Source: Caldilineaceae bacterium SB0662_bin_25 (lineage in GTDB: Bacteria; Chloroflexota; Anaerolineae; Caldilineales; Caldilineaceae). Taken from it: DNA of 32,261 nt. The notes under the pieces are model-generated. The model worked only from the letters and a program-made list of their open reading frames with translations. It ran no database searches and was not told the origin of the DNA. Positions 9,003 through 16,912 of the stretch are shown here, piece by piece. Position 1 is the stretch's first letter. Each line of letters starts with the position of its first letter. The stretch covers positions 1 to 32,261 of the forward strand of contig VXOE01000344.1 in the NCBI GenBank assembly GCA_009840225.1, read 5' to 3'. Position numbers and translations under genes: made by a program.

Positions 9003-10661
9003 TCAACGCGACTCCAGCAGCGGGCGTGCCGTCATGCCGGATATTGCTTTCGGATGGTCCGAAAAGTATGCTTGCAAAGAGACTAAAGGTTGTTCTGCAC
9101 CCGGAGTTGAAATCGGGCTCGAAGGCGATACGGCTTCAATGTAGGCCTCACGGTCGAGAGCTTGCTGGGCAACCTTCATGGACAGTTGGAAGGCCGGTCC
9201 GCCCCAAATGCCAAGTGCGAGACTGAGGAGGACCAGAACGGCCACGGGTGTCAACATCAGCTGTTGGCGGATTCTGCTTTGCAGTATTCTGACTGGAACG
9301 CGGCTCGGGCGGTTGTAATCCCCCCAAAATGACTCACGCCAGAGACGCATCATGTTGATCATGGTGAGCAAACTGGCAAAGAGGCTTATGCCTGACACGA
9401 ACCAGTGGCGCGTGTCGAGAGTAATCTGGAGGAGGCTAAGCTTACTGACGAATCCGCTGAAAGGTGGGACACCCGCCAGGGAGATGGCGGACATGAAGAA
9501 CAGAAAGGCAAGAAGAGGTTGCCTGGTGACCAGTCCTCCGATTGAGGCCAGCCGGTCGCTGCCCATATGTAGTTCGACCGCCCCTCCTGCCATTATGAGA
9601 GCGGTCTTGATGATCATGTGGTGGCAGAGGTAGATGACTGCCGCGCCCAAACCGAACCCAACAGCCAGTCTGTTGCCGCTCTGTGCGACGGCGAGCCCCA
9701 TCAACATGAAACCAACATGACTGATGATATGGAAACTCAATACTCGGCGGATTCCAGGCTGGGCCAAAGCACCAAGCGCCCCAACCAGCATGGTTGCGCC
9801 CGAAATGGTCAAGAGAATAGGTTGCCAGCTCACCAGGAGTTCAGGAAAGAATAGCGTAAAGCTGCGAAAAAGGGTGTAGATGCCAACTTTCGTAAGCAGG
9901 CCCCCGAAGAGCGCGGTGACTGCCGGGGGCGGTGTATGGTAACTGGCCGGCAACCAGAAAAAGAGAGGAAAAATGGCAGCTTTACTGCCAAAACTGACCA
10001 GCAAGAGGCCGGCAAAAACCGTGCGCACTGCGGGAGAAGCCATAGTCAGCCGCTGCGCGATCTGGGCCATATTGAGAGTGCCGAGCGTCCCGTAGGCGAC
10101 GCCCGCCGCGATCAGAAAGATGGTCGATGCGAGCAGATTGAGTACAACATAGCGTATTCCGCTGTTGGTCTGGGCCGGCTGGGCGCCGATCGTCAGCAAG
10201 ACAAAGCTGGCCATCAAGAGGACTTCGAAGAAGACGTAGAGATTGAAGAGGTCTCCTGAGAGAAATGCACCGTTCACACCCATGAGTAGGAACAGGTACA
10301 GAGGATGGAAACCCATACGGTCGCGGTGGTAATCGATAGTCGCGACGGCGAAAGGGTAGACCGCCAGTGCGACCAGTGCCGTCAGCAGCAGGAGCGTTGC
10401 CGACAGGCCATCGCCGTAAAACGTAATTCCGAAGGGGGCCGACCAGTCGCCCAGCTGCAAGACAAATCTCTCTCCCCTTCCTGCTGTAGCCTGAAAGAGG
10501 ATTGCGGTCGCCGCCAGGTTTAGGCACAGTGCCAGAGTCGTCAGCGCAATCTGATGCCTTATTCGTCTCCGCCCACCCCAGCGGGCGAACAAGAGAATGA
10601 GAGCGGCTGTCAGAAGTGGCGCTGCCACGGGGACAGCCAGCAGGTTTGCGCTCACGGCCAC
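9003..10661 (-). CDS. mnhD: Mrp antiporter subunit D
   Basis: A 552-residue homologue of the NuoL/M/N proton-pumping subunits of complex I. Key membrane charges are in their expected contexts: FFEVLLMASFVLL (Glu of helix 5), LLTKVGIYTLFRSF (Lys of helix 7), LSFHIISHVGFMLMG (helix 8) and HHMIIKTALIMAGG (later Lys). About 14 hydrophobic helices are visible. The C-terminal 60 residues are hydrophilic and Pro/Ser-rich. Translation begins at a GTG (10661) that overlaps the end of mnhC by 10 nt, with GGAGG about 10 nt upstream, so translational coupling is likely. An 81-nt gap precedes mnhE, the longest in the operon. Confidence 0.96.
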   Translation of the reverse strand: MAVSANLLAVPVAAPLLTAALILLFARWGGRRRIRHQIALTTLALCLNLAATAILFQATAGRGERFVLQLGDWSAPFGITFYGDGLSATLLLLTALVALAVYPFAVATIDYHRDRMGFHPLYLFLLMGVNGAFLSGDLFNLYVFFEVLLMASFVLLTIGAQPAQTNSGIRYVVLNLLASTIFLIAAGVAYGTLGTLNMAQIAQRLTMASPAVRTVFAGLLLVSFGSKAAIFPLFFWLPASYHTPPPAVTALFGGLLTKVGIYTLFRSFTLFFPELLVSWQPILLTISGATMLVGALGALAQPGIRRVLSFHIISHVGFMLMGLAVAQSGNRLAVGFGLGAAVIYLCHHMIIKTALIMAGGAVELHMGSDRLASIGGLVTRQPLLAFLFFMSAISLAGVPPFSGFVSKLSLLQITLDTRHWFVSGISLFASLLTMINMMRLWRESFWGDYNRPSRVPVRILQSRIRQQLMLTPVAVLVLLSLALGIWGGPAFQLSMKVAQQALDREAYIEAVSPSSPISTPGAEQPLVSLQAYFSDHPKAISGMTARPLLESR

Positions 10662-11191
10662 TGGTAGCTGTCCTCCTCCATTGCGGTCGATTCGTCCCGT
10701 TCAGACTCGGGCATCGCGGGAAGGCCAGGCAGCAGATCCTCGCTGTCGTAGACTTCGTCTACTTCGTAGGCAAGCCAATCGTGCTGAACATTGTCAGAAG
10801 AGTCAGAGAAATCGAAGGGATCCCCTTCCCGCAAGAGGGGTACGTATTCGCCGTGCACAAAGTCGGTCTGTGTAACCGTATGGCGTCGGTTCACGAGGAC
10901 GATGACGAAAGCGGTAATGCCGAAGCTGATCACGATAGCCGTCAAGATAAGGGCCTGTGGCAGAGGGTCAGCGGGCAGACTCGATGCTATTGTCTCAGCG
11001 TACACATTCTTGTCCAGAAAGATTGGGGGCCGGCCTTCGGTGAGTCTCCCGGACCCAAACAGCAGTAGGTTGACGCCATGGCTCAACAATGCCAACCCGA
11101 GTATGAGCTTGATCTGTCCACGCCGCAGAATAAGGTAGGTTCCGGACGCGAAGAGGCTGCCAACTGCAAGTGCCAGAAGCAGAGAGATCAT
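10652..11191 (-). CDS. mnhC: Mrp antiporter subunit C with acidic tail
   Basis: A 179-residue NuoK-like subunit. Three membrane helices occupy residues 1-100, and the family signature ADPLPQALILTAIVI is at 74-88. The family is usually about 105-125 residues. Here a hydrophilic tail from about 105 to 179 is added, very rich in Asp and Glu (for example DPFDFSDSSD and ESERDEST), and should project into the cytoplasm. Its start overlaps the mnhB stop in an ATGA arrangement (4 nt), and its own end overlaps mnhD by 10 nt, both signs of translational coupling. Confidence 0.94.
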   Translation of the reverse strand: MISLLLALAVGSLFASGTYLILRRGQIKLILGLALLSHGVNLLLFGSGRLTEGRPPIFLDKNVYAETIASSLPADPLPQALILTAIVISFGITAFVIVLVNRRHTVTQTDFVHGEYVPLLREGDPFDFSDSSDNVQHDWLAYEVDEVYDSEDLLPGLPAMPESERDESTAMEEDSYQWP

Positions 11192-11709
11192 GATTCTGCC
11201 CTTGTGCCAGTCGCCACGCCGCGGTCCGCCTGATCGGGGCCGGCCGTGCTGTAACCACTTCGAGAGGCTGCTTCATCCCGCCGATGCGCGGCTGTGTCAG
11301 AAACTCGGCTCAGGCCGAGAAGGTATGAGGTCGTGAAACTTGCCACGACCAAAAAAACGCCAAGATCGAAAACGACAGGCGTGCCCAGCTTGATACTAGC
11401 CATCAGCGGCAGGTCCAGGTTGAACCAGATTCCTTTGAAGAAGGTCCCCTCTAGCAATCCGGCGAAGCCGGCGCAAATGGCGACTGCCAGACCCAGTCCG
11501 ATTCCATTGTTCAGGTAGGGTCCGAAGGTGCGCCGAACCCGCCTATGGCCCCGGCTAAGAATTTGAAGCTGAATGGCGGAGGCAGCCATAAGGCCGGCGA
11601 TGAAGCCGCCGCCGGGTAAGTTGTGGCCGCGAAAAAGCAGGTAGAAGGCCAGCAGCAAGAGTATCGGCGTTAAAATACGATTCAAGAGGCGCAAATAGAG
11701 TTCAGGCAT
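11188..11709 (-). CDS. mnhB: Mrp antiporter subunit B
   Basis: A 173-residue membrane subunit with the MnhB core LLAFYLLFRGHNLPGGGFIAGL (residues 19-40) and the later segment KLGTPVVFDLGVFLVV (about 107-122). Four helices are visible. The C-terminal 35 residues are hydrophilic, with both acidic and basic residues. It follows mnhA by 32 nt and overlaps mnhC by 4 nt. Confidence 0.95.
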   Translation of the reverse strand: MPELYLRLLNRILTPILLLLAFYLLFRGHNLPGGGFIAGLMAASAIQLQILSRGHRRVRRTFGPYLNNGIGLGLAVAICAGFAGLLEGTFFKGIWFNLDLPLMASIKLGTPVVFDLGVFLVVASFTTSYLLGLSRVSDTAAHRRDEAASRSGYSTAGPDQADRGVATGTRAES

Positions 11710-11741
11710 GGGTAGCGTTTTCTGAGAGCAATTGGCGTTCT

Positions 11742-14255
11742 CTAGGCGCCGCCTTTACCGGTAGGTGACGCGGGACCTGACCTCTCGGCTTCGACAGCTA
11801 TACGTACATCTGGATTCTCGCCTGACTCTGGCTCCATGGACTGCGATATCGACCTGGGAAGATTGACGCGGGGGGCGTTCAGCAGGGCATATCCCCCGAG
11901 GGCCGCCAGGGCCAATACGGTGATTTCACCCATCGTGTCAATGGCGCGGAAGTCAACCAGAATGACATTCACCACGTTGGTGCCGTGTCCTCCGGGCACG
12001 GCATTATGTAGAAAGTAGCCGCTGATGGACTGAGCGGCCTGCATGGCTTCGCTGGAGTTGAAGAGGACAAGAAAGAAGCCAAATGCCCCAACCGCAAGAG
12101 CTACCAGCACATTTCTAGCCTGCTTCAGCTTCTGCATGGGCGGTCGAATATCAGGCGAGAGCCTCGTGAAGACGATCACCAGAAGGACAACCAACAGTAC
12201 CTCGATGAGAAGCTGAGTAAGCGCCAGATCGGGCGCGCTGAAAAACACGTAGAAAAGGGTCACTGAAACGCCAACAACGCCCAAGCTTATGATTGCTCCC
12301 AAGCTGGTTCTTATGCCGACTGTTACGTAGGCGGATACAACCATCATGAGAATCAGTATCGTTTCAGGTGCACCGGGAATGAAATCGTTCGAAGGAACGA
12401 GGTCTGCGGGGACTATCTGCGGCAAGGCGACGGCAACGGGAACCGTGGCAGCGAGCAAAACGATGGCCGCCTGCGACGCCAGAGTATAGCCCTGTGAAAA
12501 GCGGGCCGTCACTTGGCCCAAAGCGTAGATCCAGTCCAGCAGGACCTGAAAAACTACGACGCCGCGCAGGCCGTCAGGAAAACGGGCCATTTCTCTGCGC
12601 AAGAAGGCCCGGTTGAAAAAGAGCAACACGCCGGCTGCGATGGCGAGCAAACTCGTCAGAAAGACAGGCGTAAAACCGTGCCAGAGGGCCGCGTATTTGG
12701 TAACGGGTGAGCCTGATATCGCAGCCGCTGCAGGCATAAAGAGTCTGTTGAGAGGCTGCAGAGCGAACGACGCAACTGTGCCGCAGACAACGAGCAGCAG
12801 CGGCGCGGCCACGAAGGGGGCGGCAGGATGGTGATGGACGTGAGTAGGAGCATCTTGAAGTGAGTCCTGCTGAGGTGGGCCGTCGGAATCACTGGTCGGT
12901 CCGGGTCGCAAAAAGGCTTCCCACATGAGGGTCAGACTGTAGGTAACGAAGAAGGCCCCGGCGACGGTCGCGGCGCCAAACGCAATCCAGCCCGCCAGCG
13001 CGCCGTATTCGCCCGCTTCAAAGAGTGATTCGAGCAGGGTCTCCTTTGCCACGAAGCCAAATAGGGGCGGGACCCCGGCCATGGAAAGAGCTGCCAACAG
13101 GGCCGCGGCCGAGGTTACAGGCAGAGAATGCCTGAGCCCACCCAGCTCTCTCAGATCTCTGACACCGGTTGAATGGTCCACGATACCCGCTACCAGGAAG
13201 AGAGGGCCCTTGTAGAGGGCGTGGGAGAGAATTCCGATGACAACGGCAAGTAGCGCGGCCTCGCTGCGAAAGGCCAAGAGAGTGGTCAGGACACCGAGCT
13301 GGCTGACGGTGGCGTAGGCCAGCAGGGCCTTCATATCCCAGTGCCGGACGGCGGTGACAGCTCCAACAAGCATTGTAACGCCGCCAAAGGTGAGAAGCGC
13401 CCACAGCCACATGGGATGGTCGCTGAGGGCGGGGTGCAGGCGGGCCAGGAGGTAGATGCCCGCTTTGACCATGGTGGCGGAATGCAGATAGGCGCTTGCA
13501 GGTGTTGGCGCGGCCATGGCGCCGGGCAGCCACCAGTGAAAGGGAAACTGGGCTGACTTGGTGAAAGCCCCCAAAAGGACAAGGATCAGAATTGCCGGAT
13601 AGAGGTCTAGTTCCGTCAGGCCGGGGCGTGCGACGATCTCGCTGATAGTGTATGTGCCGCTCTGCTGGCCCAGCAGAATCATACCCGCAATCAAAGCGAG
13701 ACCGCCTCCTGCTGTAACAATGAATGCGTTACGGGCGCCGCCTCTGGCGACAGCCGAGCGGTGGGAGTAGCCGATGAGAAGGTAGCTGGTAACGCTCGTT
13801 CCTTCCCAAAAAACAAAGAGAGTCAGCAGGTTGTCGGCCCAGACGAGACCCAACATCGAGGCCATGAAGGCAAAGAGCGAAAGGTAGAAGTAGCCCTGGC
13901 GCTCGTCGTCCTCGAGATAGTAATGCGTGTATAGGGCGACTGCAGCGCCAACGCCGGAAATAATGAGCCCGAAAAGCAGAGAGAGGCCGTCGAGGCGGAA
14001 GGAAAGCTCCAAGCCCAGGCTCTCAATCCATCGATACTGTTCGACAAGGATGGCACCGTTCTGCAAGGCCCCGACTTGGCCGGAAGCTGTATATGCGCCG
14101 CCACCCAGGAAAGGGAGGGCGGTATAAAGCTGCCAGACTGTGACGGCCAGGGGAGGCAATGCCGAAAGCCAGCCGGCCCAATTGTGCTTATGCGGCCGAA
14201 TCCAATAGAGGACAATACCACTGACGATTATGACTGAGAGGGATGCGGCTAGCAT
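11742..14255 (-). CDS. mnhA: Mrp antiporter subunit A
   Basis: The 837-residue major subunit of the antiporter, first gene of the operon. The N-terminal two thirds are NuoL-like, with VFWEGTSVTSYLLIG, HSATMVKAGIYLLARLHP and LAYATVSQLGVL. The C-terminal part carries the DUF4040/MbhD-like segment (SAPDLALTQLLIEVLLVVLL) and a final MbhE-like segment (VDFRAIDTMGEITVLALAALGG), as expected for full-length MrpA. The frame extends to a GTG at 14288, but the ATG at 14255 begins directly at the first helix and matches the usual N-terminus, so I prefer it. Neither start has a good Shine-Dalgarno site. With a separate full set of B-G subunits, this is a group 1 (seven-gene) Mrp system. It exchanges Na+ for H+ and so contributes to Na+ and pH homeostasis. 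Confidence 0.96.
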   Translation of the reverse strand: MLAASLSVIIVSGIVLYWIRPHKHNWAGWLSALPPLAVTVWQLYTALPFLGGGAYTASGQVGALQNGAILVEQYRWIESLGLELSFRLDGLSLLFGLIISGVGAAVALYTHYYLEDDERQGYFYLSLFAFMASMLGLVWADNLLTLFVFWEGTSVTSYLLIGYSHRSAVARGGARNAFIVTAGGGLALIAGMILLGQQSGTYTISEIVARPGLTELDLYPAILILVLLGAFTKSAQFPFHWWLPGAMAAPTPASAYLHSATMVKAGIYLLARLHPALSDHPMWLWALLTFGGVTMLVGAVTAVRHWDMKALLAYATVSQLGVLTTLLAFRSEAALLAVVIGILSHALYKGPLFLVAGIVDHSTGVRDLRELGGLRHSLPVTSAAALLAALSMAGVPPLFGFVAKETLLESLFEAGEYGALAGWIAFGAATVAGAFFVTYSLTLMWEAFLRPGPTSDSDGPPQQDSLQDAPTHVHHHPAAPFVAAPLLLVVCGTVASFALQPLNRLFMPAAAAISGSPVTKYAALWHGFTPVFLTSLLAIAAGVLLFFNRAFLRREMARFPDGLRGVVVFQVLLDWIYALGQVTARFSQGYTLASQAAIVLLAATVPVAVALPQIVPADLVPSNDFIPGAPETILILMMVVSAYVTVGIRTSLGAIISLGVVGVSVTLFYVFFSAPDLALTQLLIEVLLVVLLVIVFTRLSPDIRPPMQKLKQARNVLVALAVGAFGFFLVLFNSSEAMQAAQSISGYFLHNAVPGGHGTNVVNVILVDFRAIDTMGEITVLALAALGGYALLNAPRVNLPRSISQSMEPESGENPDVRIAVEAERSGPASPTGKGGA

Positions 14256-15098
14256 AGTTGCTTCAGTCGACTGCCTGCATGAGAGCACTGACCGGGTCCA
14301 CTGTATCTATCAGTACACCAGCTACCCGATACGGCCATGCCAAATGCAGAACAGACCATTCGCGGGGCGTCGCACAAGGGATCTGGGGACCCTGATATCC
14401 GTGGTATCCAACTATAAGCGCAGGGCAGTTCTTTCCGATGAGTTGAATCCCTGAACCTCTGTCAGACTTGTGGCCGGGCGATACCTTGAGACCAGAATCG
14501 CTGTTTGCTTGGAGGGTCGCGCCAAAGAGGGGAACAGCGGTACGACTGCGGTGACACCCTGGAGAAAGAAGCATTGGGGTGGGCAGATTACTGTCGCCTA
14601 TCCTTAGATGAATTCGGCTCGTGCCTGGGCTCCAATGAGAACCTTAGTCGTTTATCTTTTACCACAGTTGCAACGGCTAACCTAACTTTGGAATCAGGTT
14701 TGACGCGCACAAATATTGGCGATTGGGAGTCCGAGCGGCGGTAATACTGCTCTGGATTCACACGCCTCCCTCGTGAAGGAGACGCCACCTGCATCACAGG
14801 CTCAGGTCGAACTCGAAGCTGTGGCGTTTGGCAGGATGTCAGATGAGCGAGAGGAGGGGTGACGACGACGGTGACGGGGTGAATTGGGGTCGCAGAACGC
14901 AGATCGGATGATCTGACATCGACTTGGGTCCGGTCGAGGACCTCGACAAATGCGCTCGGGTCGGGTAGCAAGGTGGCAGGGATTGGGAGACGACTTAAAC
15001 CCTGGCAGGCCACTTTGCCAAGGAAACTACTGCCAGGGTCAGTCGAGTCAAGAGTAGGGGAATTAGGACGTTGGTAGCTTTCCCAGATTGTTTTTGAG
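14256..15098. other. Gene-poor stretch between mnhA and the YccF gene
   Basis: About 840 nt without a gene I can support. It must contain the promoter of the Mrp operon, but no hexamer pair is convincing. A 141-codon open frame on the minus strand (15013-14588) has a GTG start, no ribosome-binding site and a Pro/Arg/Ser/Val-rich translation without family resemblance, so I do not call it. Codon-like periodicity is not apparent in the rest. Confidence 0.5.
14999..15039 (-). terminator. Inverted repeat, possible weak terminator after the YccF gene
   Basis: ACCCTGGCAG (14999-15008) and CTGCCAGGGT (15030-15039) are perfect 10-nt inverted arms around a 21-nt loop. On the minus strand the structure is followed by only TTTAA, so it is at best a weak terminator, located 60 nt after the yccF-like stop codon. 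It could equally be a protein-binding site. Confidence 0.3.
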
Positions 15099-15467
15099 CT
15101 AATGCAAGTCCCTGCCGAAGGGAACGAGTGCGAGAGGGATCAGTTTGATATGCTGTTTGGCGAAAGGGATGCCGATTATAGTGATGGTTAGTATCAGGGC
15201 AGAAAGCAGATGGGCCAGTGCGATCTCCCAACCGAATAAGATCAACCATATCAGGTTAAAGATGACACGTAGCGTACTGTTGGCGTGATGACCTTCGACA
15301 ACCTCCTTACCGAACGGGGCGAGGGTTGCTACGCCAATCTTCAATGACTGCAGTCCGAATGGAATGCCGATGACTGTGAGACACAGGAGCAGCCCGCCGA
15401 TGATGTAACCCAAAGCAGTGATCAGACCGCCGAAAATTAGCCAAATGACGTTACCCAGCGTACTCAT
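15099..15467 (-). CDS. YccF domain-containing inner membrane protein
   Basis: A 122-residue membrane protein made of two related halves. Each holds the YccF motif: NVIWLIFGG followed by LCLTVIGIPFGLQ (residues 6-41), and NLIWLILFG followed by LTITIIGIPFAKQ (about 70-106). This duplicated hydrophobic pattern is typical of the YccF family, whose function is unknown. Four hydrophobic segments are visible. The ATG at 15467 has GAGGG 7 nt upstream. A TATACT on the minus strand at 15548-15543 could be its -10 box, but I see no matching -35. The gene stands alone, divergent from the DUF1540-like gene. Confidence 0.9.
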   Translation of the reverse strand: MSTLGNVIWLIFGGLITALGYIIGGLLLCLTVIGIPFGLQSLKIGVATLAPFGKEVVEGHHANSTLRVIFNLIWLILFGWEIALAHLLSALILTITIIGIPFAKQHIKLIPLALVPFGRDLH

Positions 15468-15900
15468 AGACGTTCCCTCGATGGGTGATGATGCTACAGA
15501 AGAGGGCCGCGGATTCCATTCAGCCTTCTGCAGGACAATACGAGTATAGTTCAGGGAGGTTTCTGAGAAAGGGGGAATGTGGTGCGATTTAACTGCAGCA
15601 AAGGCCGCGCGCCTCCGGTTGGTCGCCTGAGAGGCCAGAATGACGTGGTAAAGTTGGCGGGTTCAGGTGTCGGGGGCGCTTCCGGAGTATATCTCCGCGA
15701 AAGGCGGGCCTCCTGCGGCCGGTCTCCCAAAATGATGGTGAGAATTCGCGGGCAGGCGTCCAACCACAAAAAAACTGAATTGGTCGAATTACAGGTCTGA
15801 ATTTGAGTGCACATGGAACGAACTCAAGGAGAGTGCGACAGTGTACCGACGTAGTGAGCTGCGAGTCATACAAAAGTAGGACAAATAACTCCGAAAACGG
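15468..15900. other. Divergent intergenic region
   Basis: About 430 nt between the YccF gene (-) and the promoter of the next plus-strand gene. No gene is supported. It contains a minus-strand TATACT at 15548-15543, a purine-rich stretch near 15555-15575 and a short run of seven A at about 15769. No strong hairpin was seen. Confidence 0.4.
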
Positions 15901-15928
15901 TTGACGGGTCTGAGTTTTCTGCTATACT
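15901..15928 (+). promoter_or_regulatory. Strong extended -10 promoter for the DUF1540-like gene
   Basis: TTGACG (15901-15906) and TATACT (15923-15928) lie 16 nt apart, each with five of six consensus bases, and TGC immediately precedes the -10 (extended -10). Transcription should start near 15935, giving a leader of about 88 nt before the ATG at 16023. Confidence 0.7.
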
Positions 15929-16009
15929 CGAAGTTATCGATTTACCGAGAGAGGGCGCGTTCTGTATGGGCAAATGTCTTTCATGCGCGGCCCCACGAGC
16001 CCGCCATAT

Positions 16010-16015
16010 GGGAGG
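16010..16015 (+). promoter_or_regulatory. Ribosome-binding site that sets the start of the DUF1540-like gene
   Basis: GGGAGG followed by 7 nt and then ATG at 16023. An in-frame ATG at 15966 has no comparable site, so the shorter protein is preferred. Confidence 0.65.
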
Positions 16016-16022
16016 ACTCCAA

Positions 16023-16331
16023 ATGAGCCGGGTGCGCTGCCCGCAGAAGCGCTGTAGTTTCTGGTTGAACGGATGGTGTGACGCCGATGAAATCGAGTTG
16101 GAACCGGTAACGCTTTCGTGCATTACATTCGATGAAATCGAGAATGCAGAGATCCTTGAAAGTACAGGCGCAGCTACCGACAAAGACGAAGAAGAGTTTG
16201 AGTGGCTGGATGATGAATCGATCTTTGAAGACGATATGGATGAGAGTCTATATGGCGTAGACGACGGCGATCCGGAACTCGAAGATGAAGAGGACGATCT
16301 GCAGGAGGAAGAAGACTCCTGGCCTCTTTGA
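16023..16331 (+). CDS. Small Cys4 protein with acidic tail (DUF1540-like)
   Basis: A 102-residue protein in two parts. Residues 4-36 hold four cysteines (Cys6, Cys11, Cys19, Cys33) in a pattern that resembles DUF1540, a short presumed metal-binding motif of unknown function: VRCPQKRCSF, then WCDADEIELEP, then SCITFDE. The spacing C-x4-C, x7, C, with an A-x-x-I-x-L segment and a final C-x-TF, is what I recall of that family. The remainder (about 40-102) is extremely acidic, with Asp/Glu making up roughly half of it and ending in EEEDSWPL. No membrane segment or signal is present. A 121-residue version from the ATG at 15966 would add a fifth and sixth Cys but lacks a good Shine-Dalgarno site. 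The gene has its own strong promoter. Function is unknown, and the DUF1540 assignment is by eye. Confidence 0.75.
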   Translation: MSRVRCPQKRCSFWLNGWCDADEIELEPVTLSCITFDEIENAEILESTGAATDKDEEEFEWLDDESIFEDDMDESLYGVDDGDPELEDEEDDLQEEEDSWPL

Positions 16332-16478
16332 CTTGTAGGGAGGAATGACTGCCGGCGGAAATCCTGAAGGGAGAATCTGTGCATCCCGGCAAAACAGTTG
16401 AGCCCCGTCATTTGAGACTGTGCGCCGGTAAAACCATTTTGCCTGGTGTTCAAGGATGTGGTATGCTCAATTCAGGTA

Positions 16479-16507
16479 TGGACAACTGAACATTTATCGT
16501 GTATACT
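16479..16507 (+). promoter_or_regulatory. Promoter for the 73-residue membrane protein
   Basis: TGGACA (16479-16484) and TATACT (16502-16507) are 17 nt apart, each with five of six consensus bases. The predicted start of transcription near 16514 leaves a leader of about 46 nt. Confidence 0.65.
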
Positions 16508-16547
16508 CAGTTGCATTATTTCGGATTTATTCAGCAATCATTGGTTT

Positions 16548-16552
16548 AGGAG
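16548..16552 (+). promoter_or_regulatory. Ribosome-binding site of the 73-residue gene
   Basis: AGGAG followed by 7 nt and ATG at 16560. It selects this start over an in-frame ATG at 16446, which lies upstream of the promoter. Confidence 0.6.
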
Positions 16553-16559
16553 AGCAGCC

Positions 16560-16781
16560 ATGACCTATGAAGCCGCTTTTCCACGATTTTCTCCAAGAAA
16601 GAGCAAGAGTCGGTCCGGGGCACTTTTGCCTGTGAGGTCCAGGTTGATGTTGCCGGTAAAGTGGCAGCCTTCCCTGCGCCTGAGGCAGAAGTACAGTCCG
16701 AGATTCTTCCTGGCGATGGCTGTGAGCATCGTAAGCTCGATCAGTTTTCTCTGGGTCCTGCTCTTGGCAATCGGCGGGTAG
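16560..16781 (+). CDS. Small basic protein with one C-terminal membrane helix, unknown
   Basis: A 73-residue protein that I do not recognise. Residues 1-48 are hydrophilic and strongly basic, with many Arg, Lys and Ser (for example RFSPRKSKSRS). Residues about 49-71 form one hydrophobic helix (FFLAMAVSIVSSISFLWVLLLA), ending in IGG, so it looks tail-anchored with a positively charged cytoplasmic head. It has no conserved Cys or His. Four independent signals support it as a real gene: a promoter at 16479-16507, an AGGAG site 7 nt before the ATG, protein-like segment order, and an intrinsic terminator 78 nt after the stop. It lies between the acidic DUF1540-like gene and the convergent DUF4399-cytochrome gene. 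A small regulatory membrane peptide is possible but unproven. Confidence 0.7.
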   Translation: MTYEAAFPRFSPRKSKSRSGALLPVRSRLMLPVKWQPSLRLRQKYSPRFFLAMAVSIVSSISFLWVLLLAIGG

Positions 16782-16858
16782 AGGGCGGGCAGGACCTGGT
16801 TCGCACCGGGAGATAGAAGCCGAGAAGGCTCAGGCATAACACCAGAAGGAATCGAATC

Positions 16859-16892
16859 CCCTGACGTTCAATCGAACGTCAGGGGATTTTTT
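16859..16892 (+). terminator. Intrinsic terminator
   Basis: A perfect 11-bp stem (16859-16869 with 16874-16884), a 4-nt loop AATC, then GA and six T at 16887-16892. The T-tract is on the plus-strand side, so it ends transcription from the two small plus-strand genes. It lies just before the convergent stop codon at 16913. Confidence 0.88.
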
Positions 16893-16912
16893 CGTTCAAG
16901 TATGCCTGCAAT

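Noticed and set aside
14588-15013. 141-codon open frame on the minus strand in the mnhA-yccF gap
   Set aside because: It has a GTG start with no ribosome-binding site, a Pro/Arg/Ser/Val-rich translation with no motif, and contains half of an inverted repeat at its start.
16344-16397. Small frame starting ATG right after GGGAGGA
   Set aside because: The Shine-Dalgarno-like sequence abuts the ATG with almost no spacing, and the frame ends after 17 codons.
15866-16453. 195-codon Ser-rich frame on the minus strand
   Set aside because: It is the antisense of the acidic DUF1540-like gene. The Ser runs are complements of the Asp/Glu codons. No start signal was seen.
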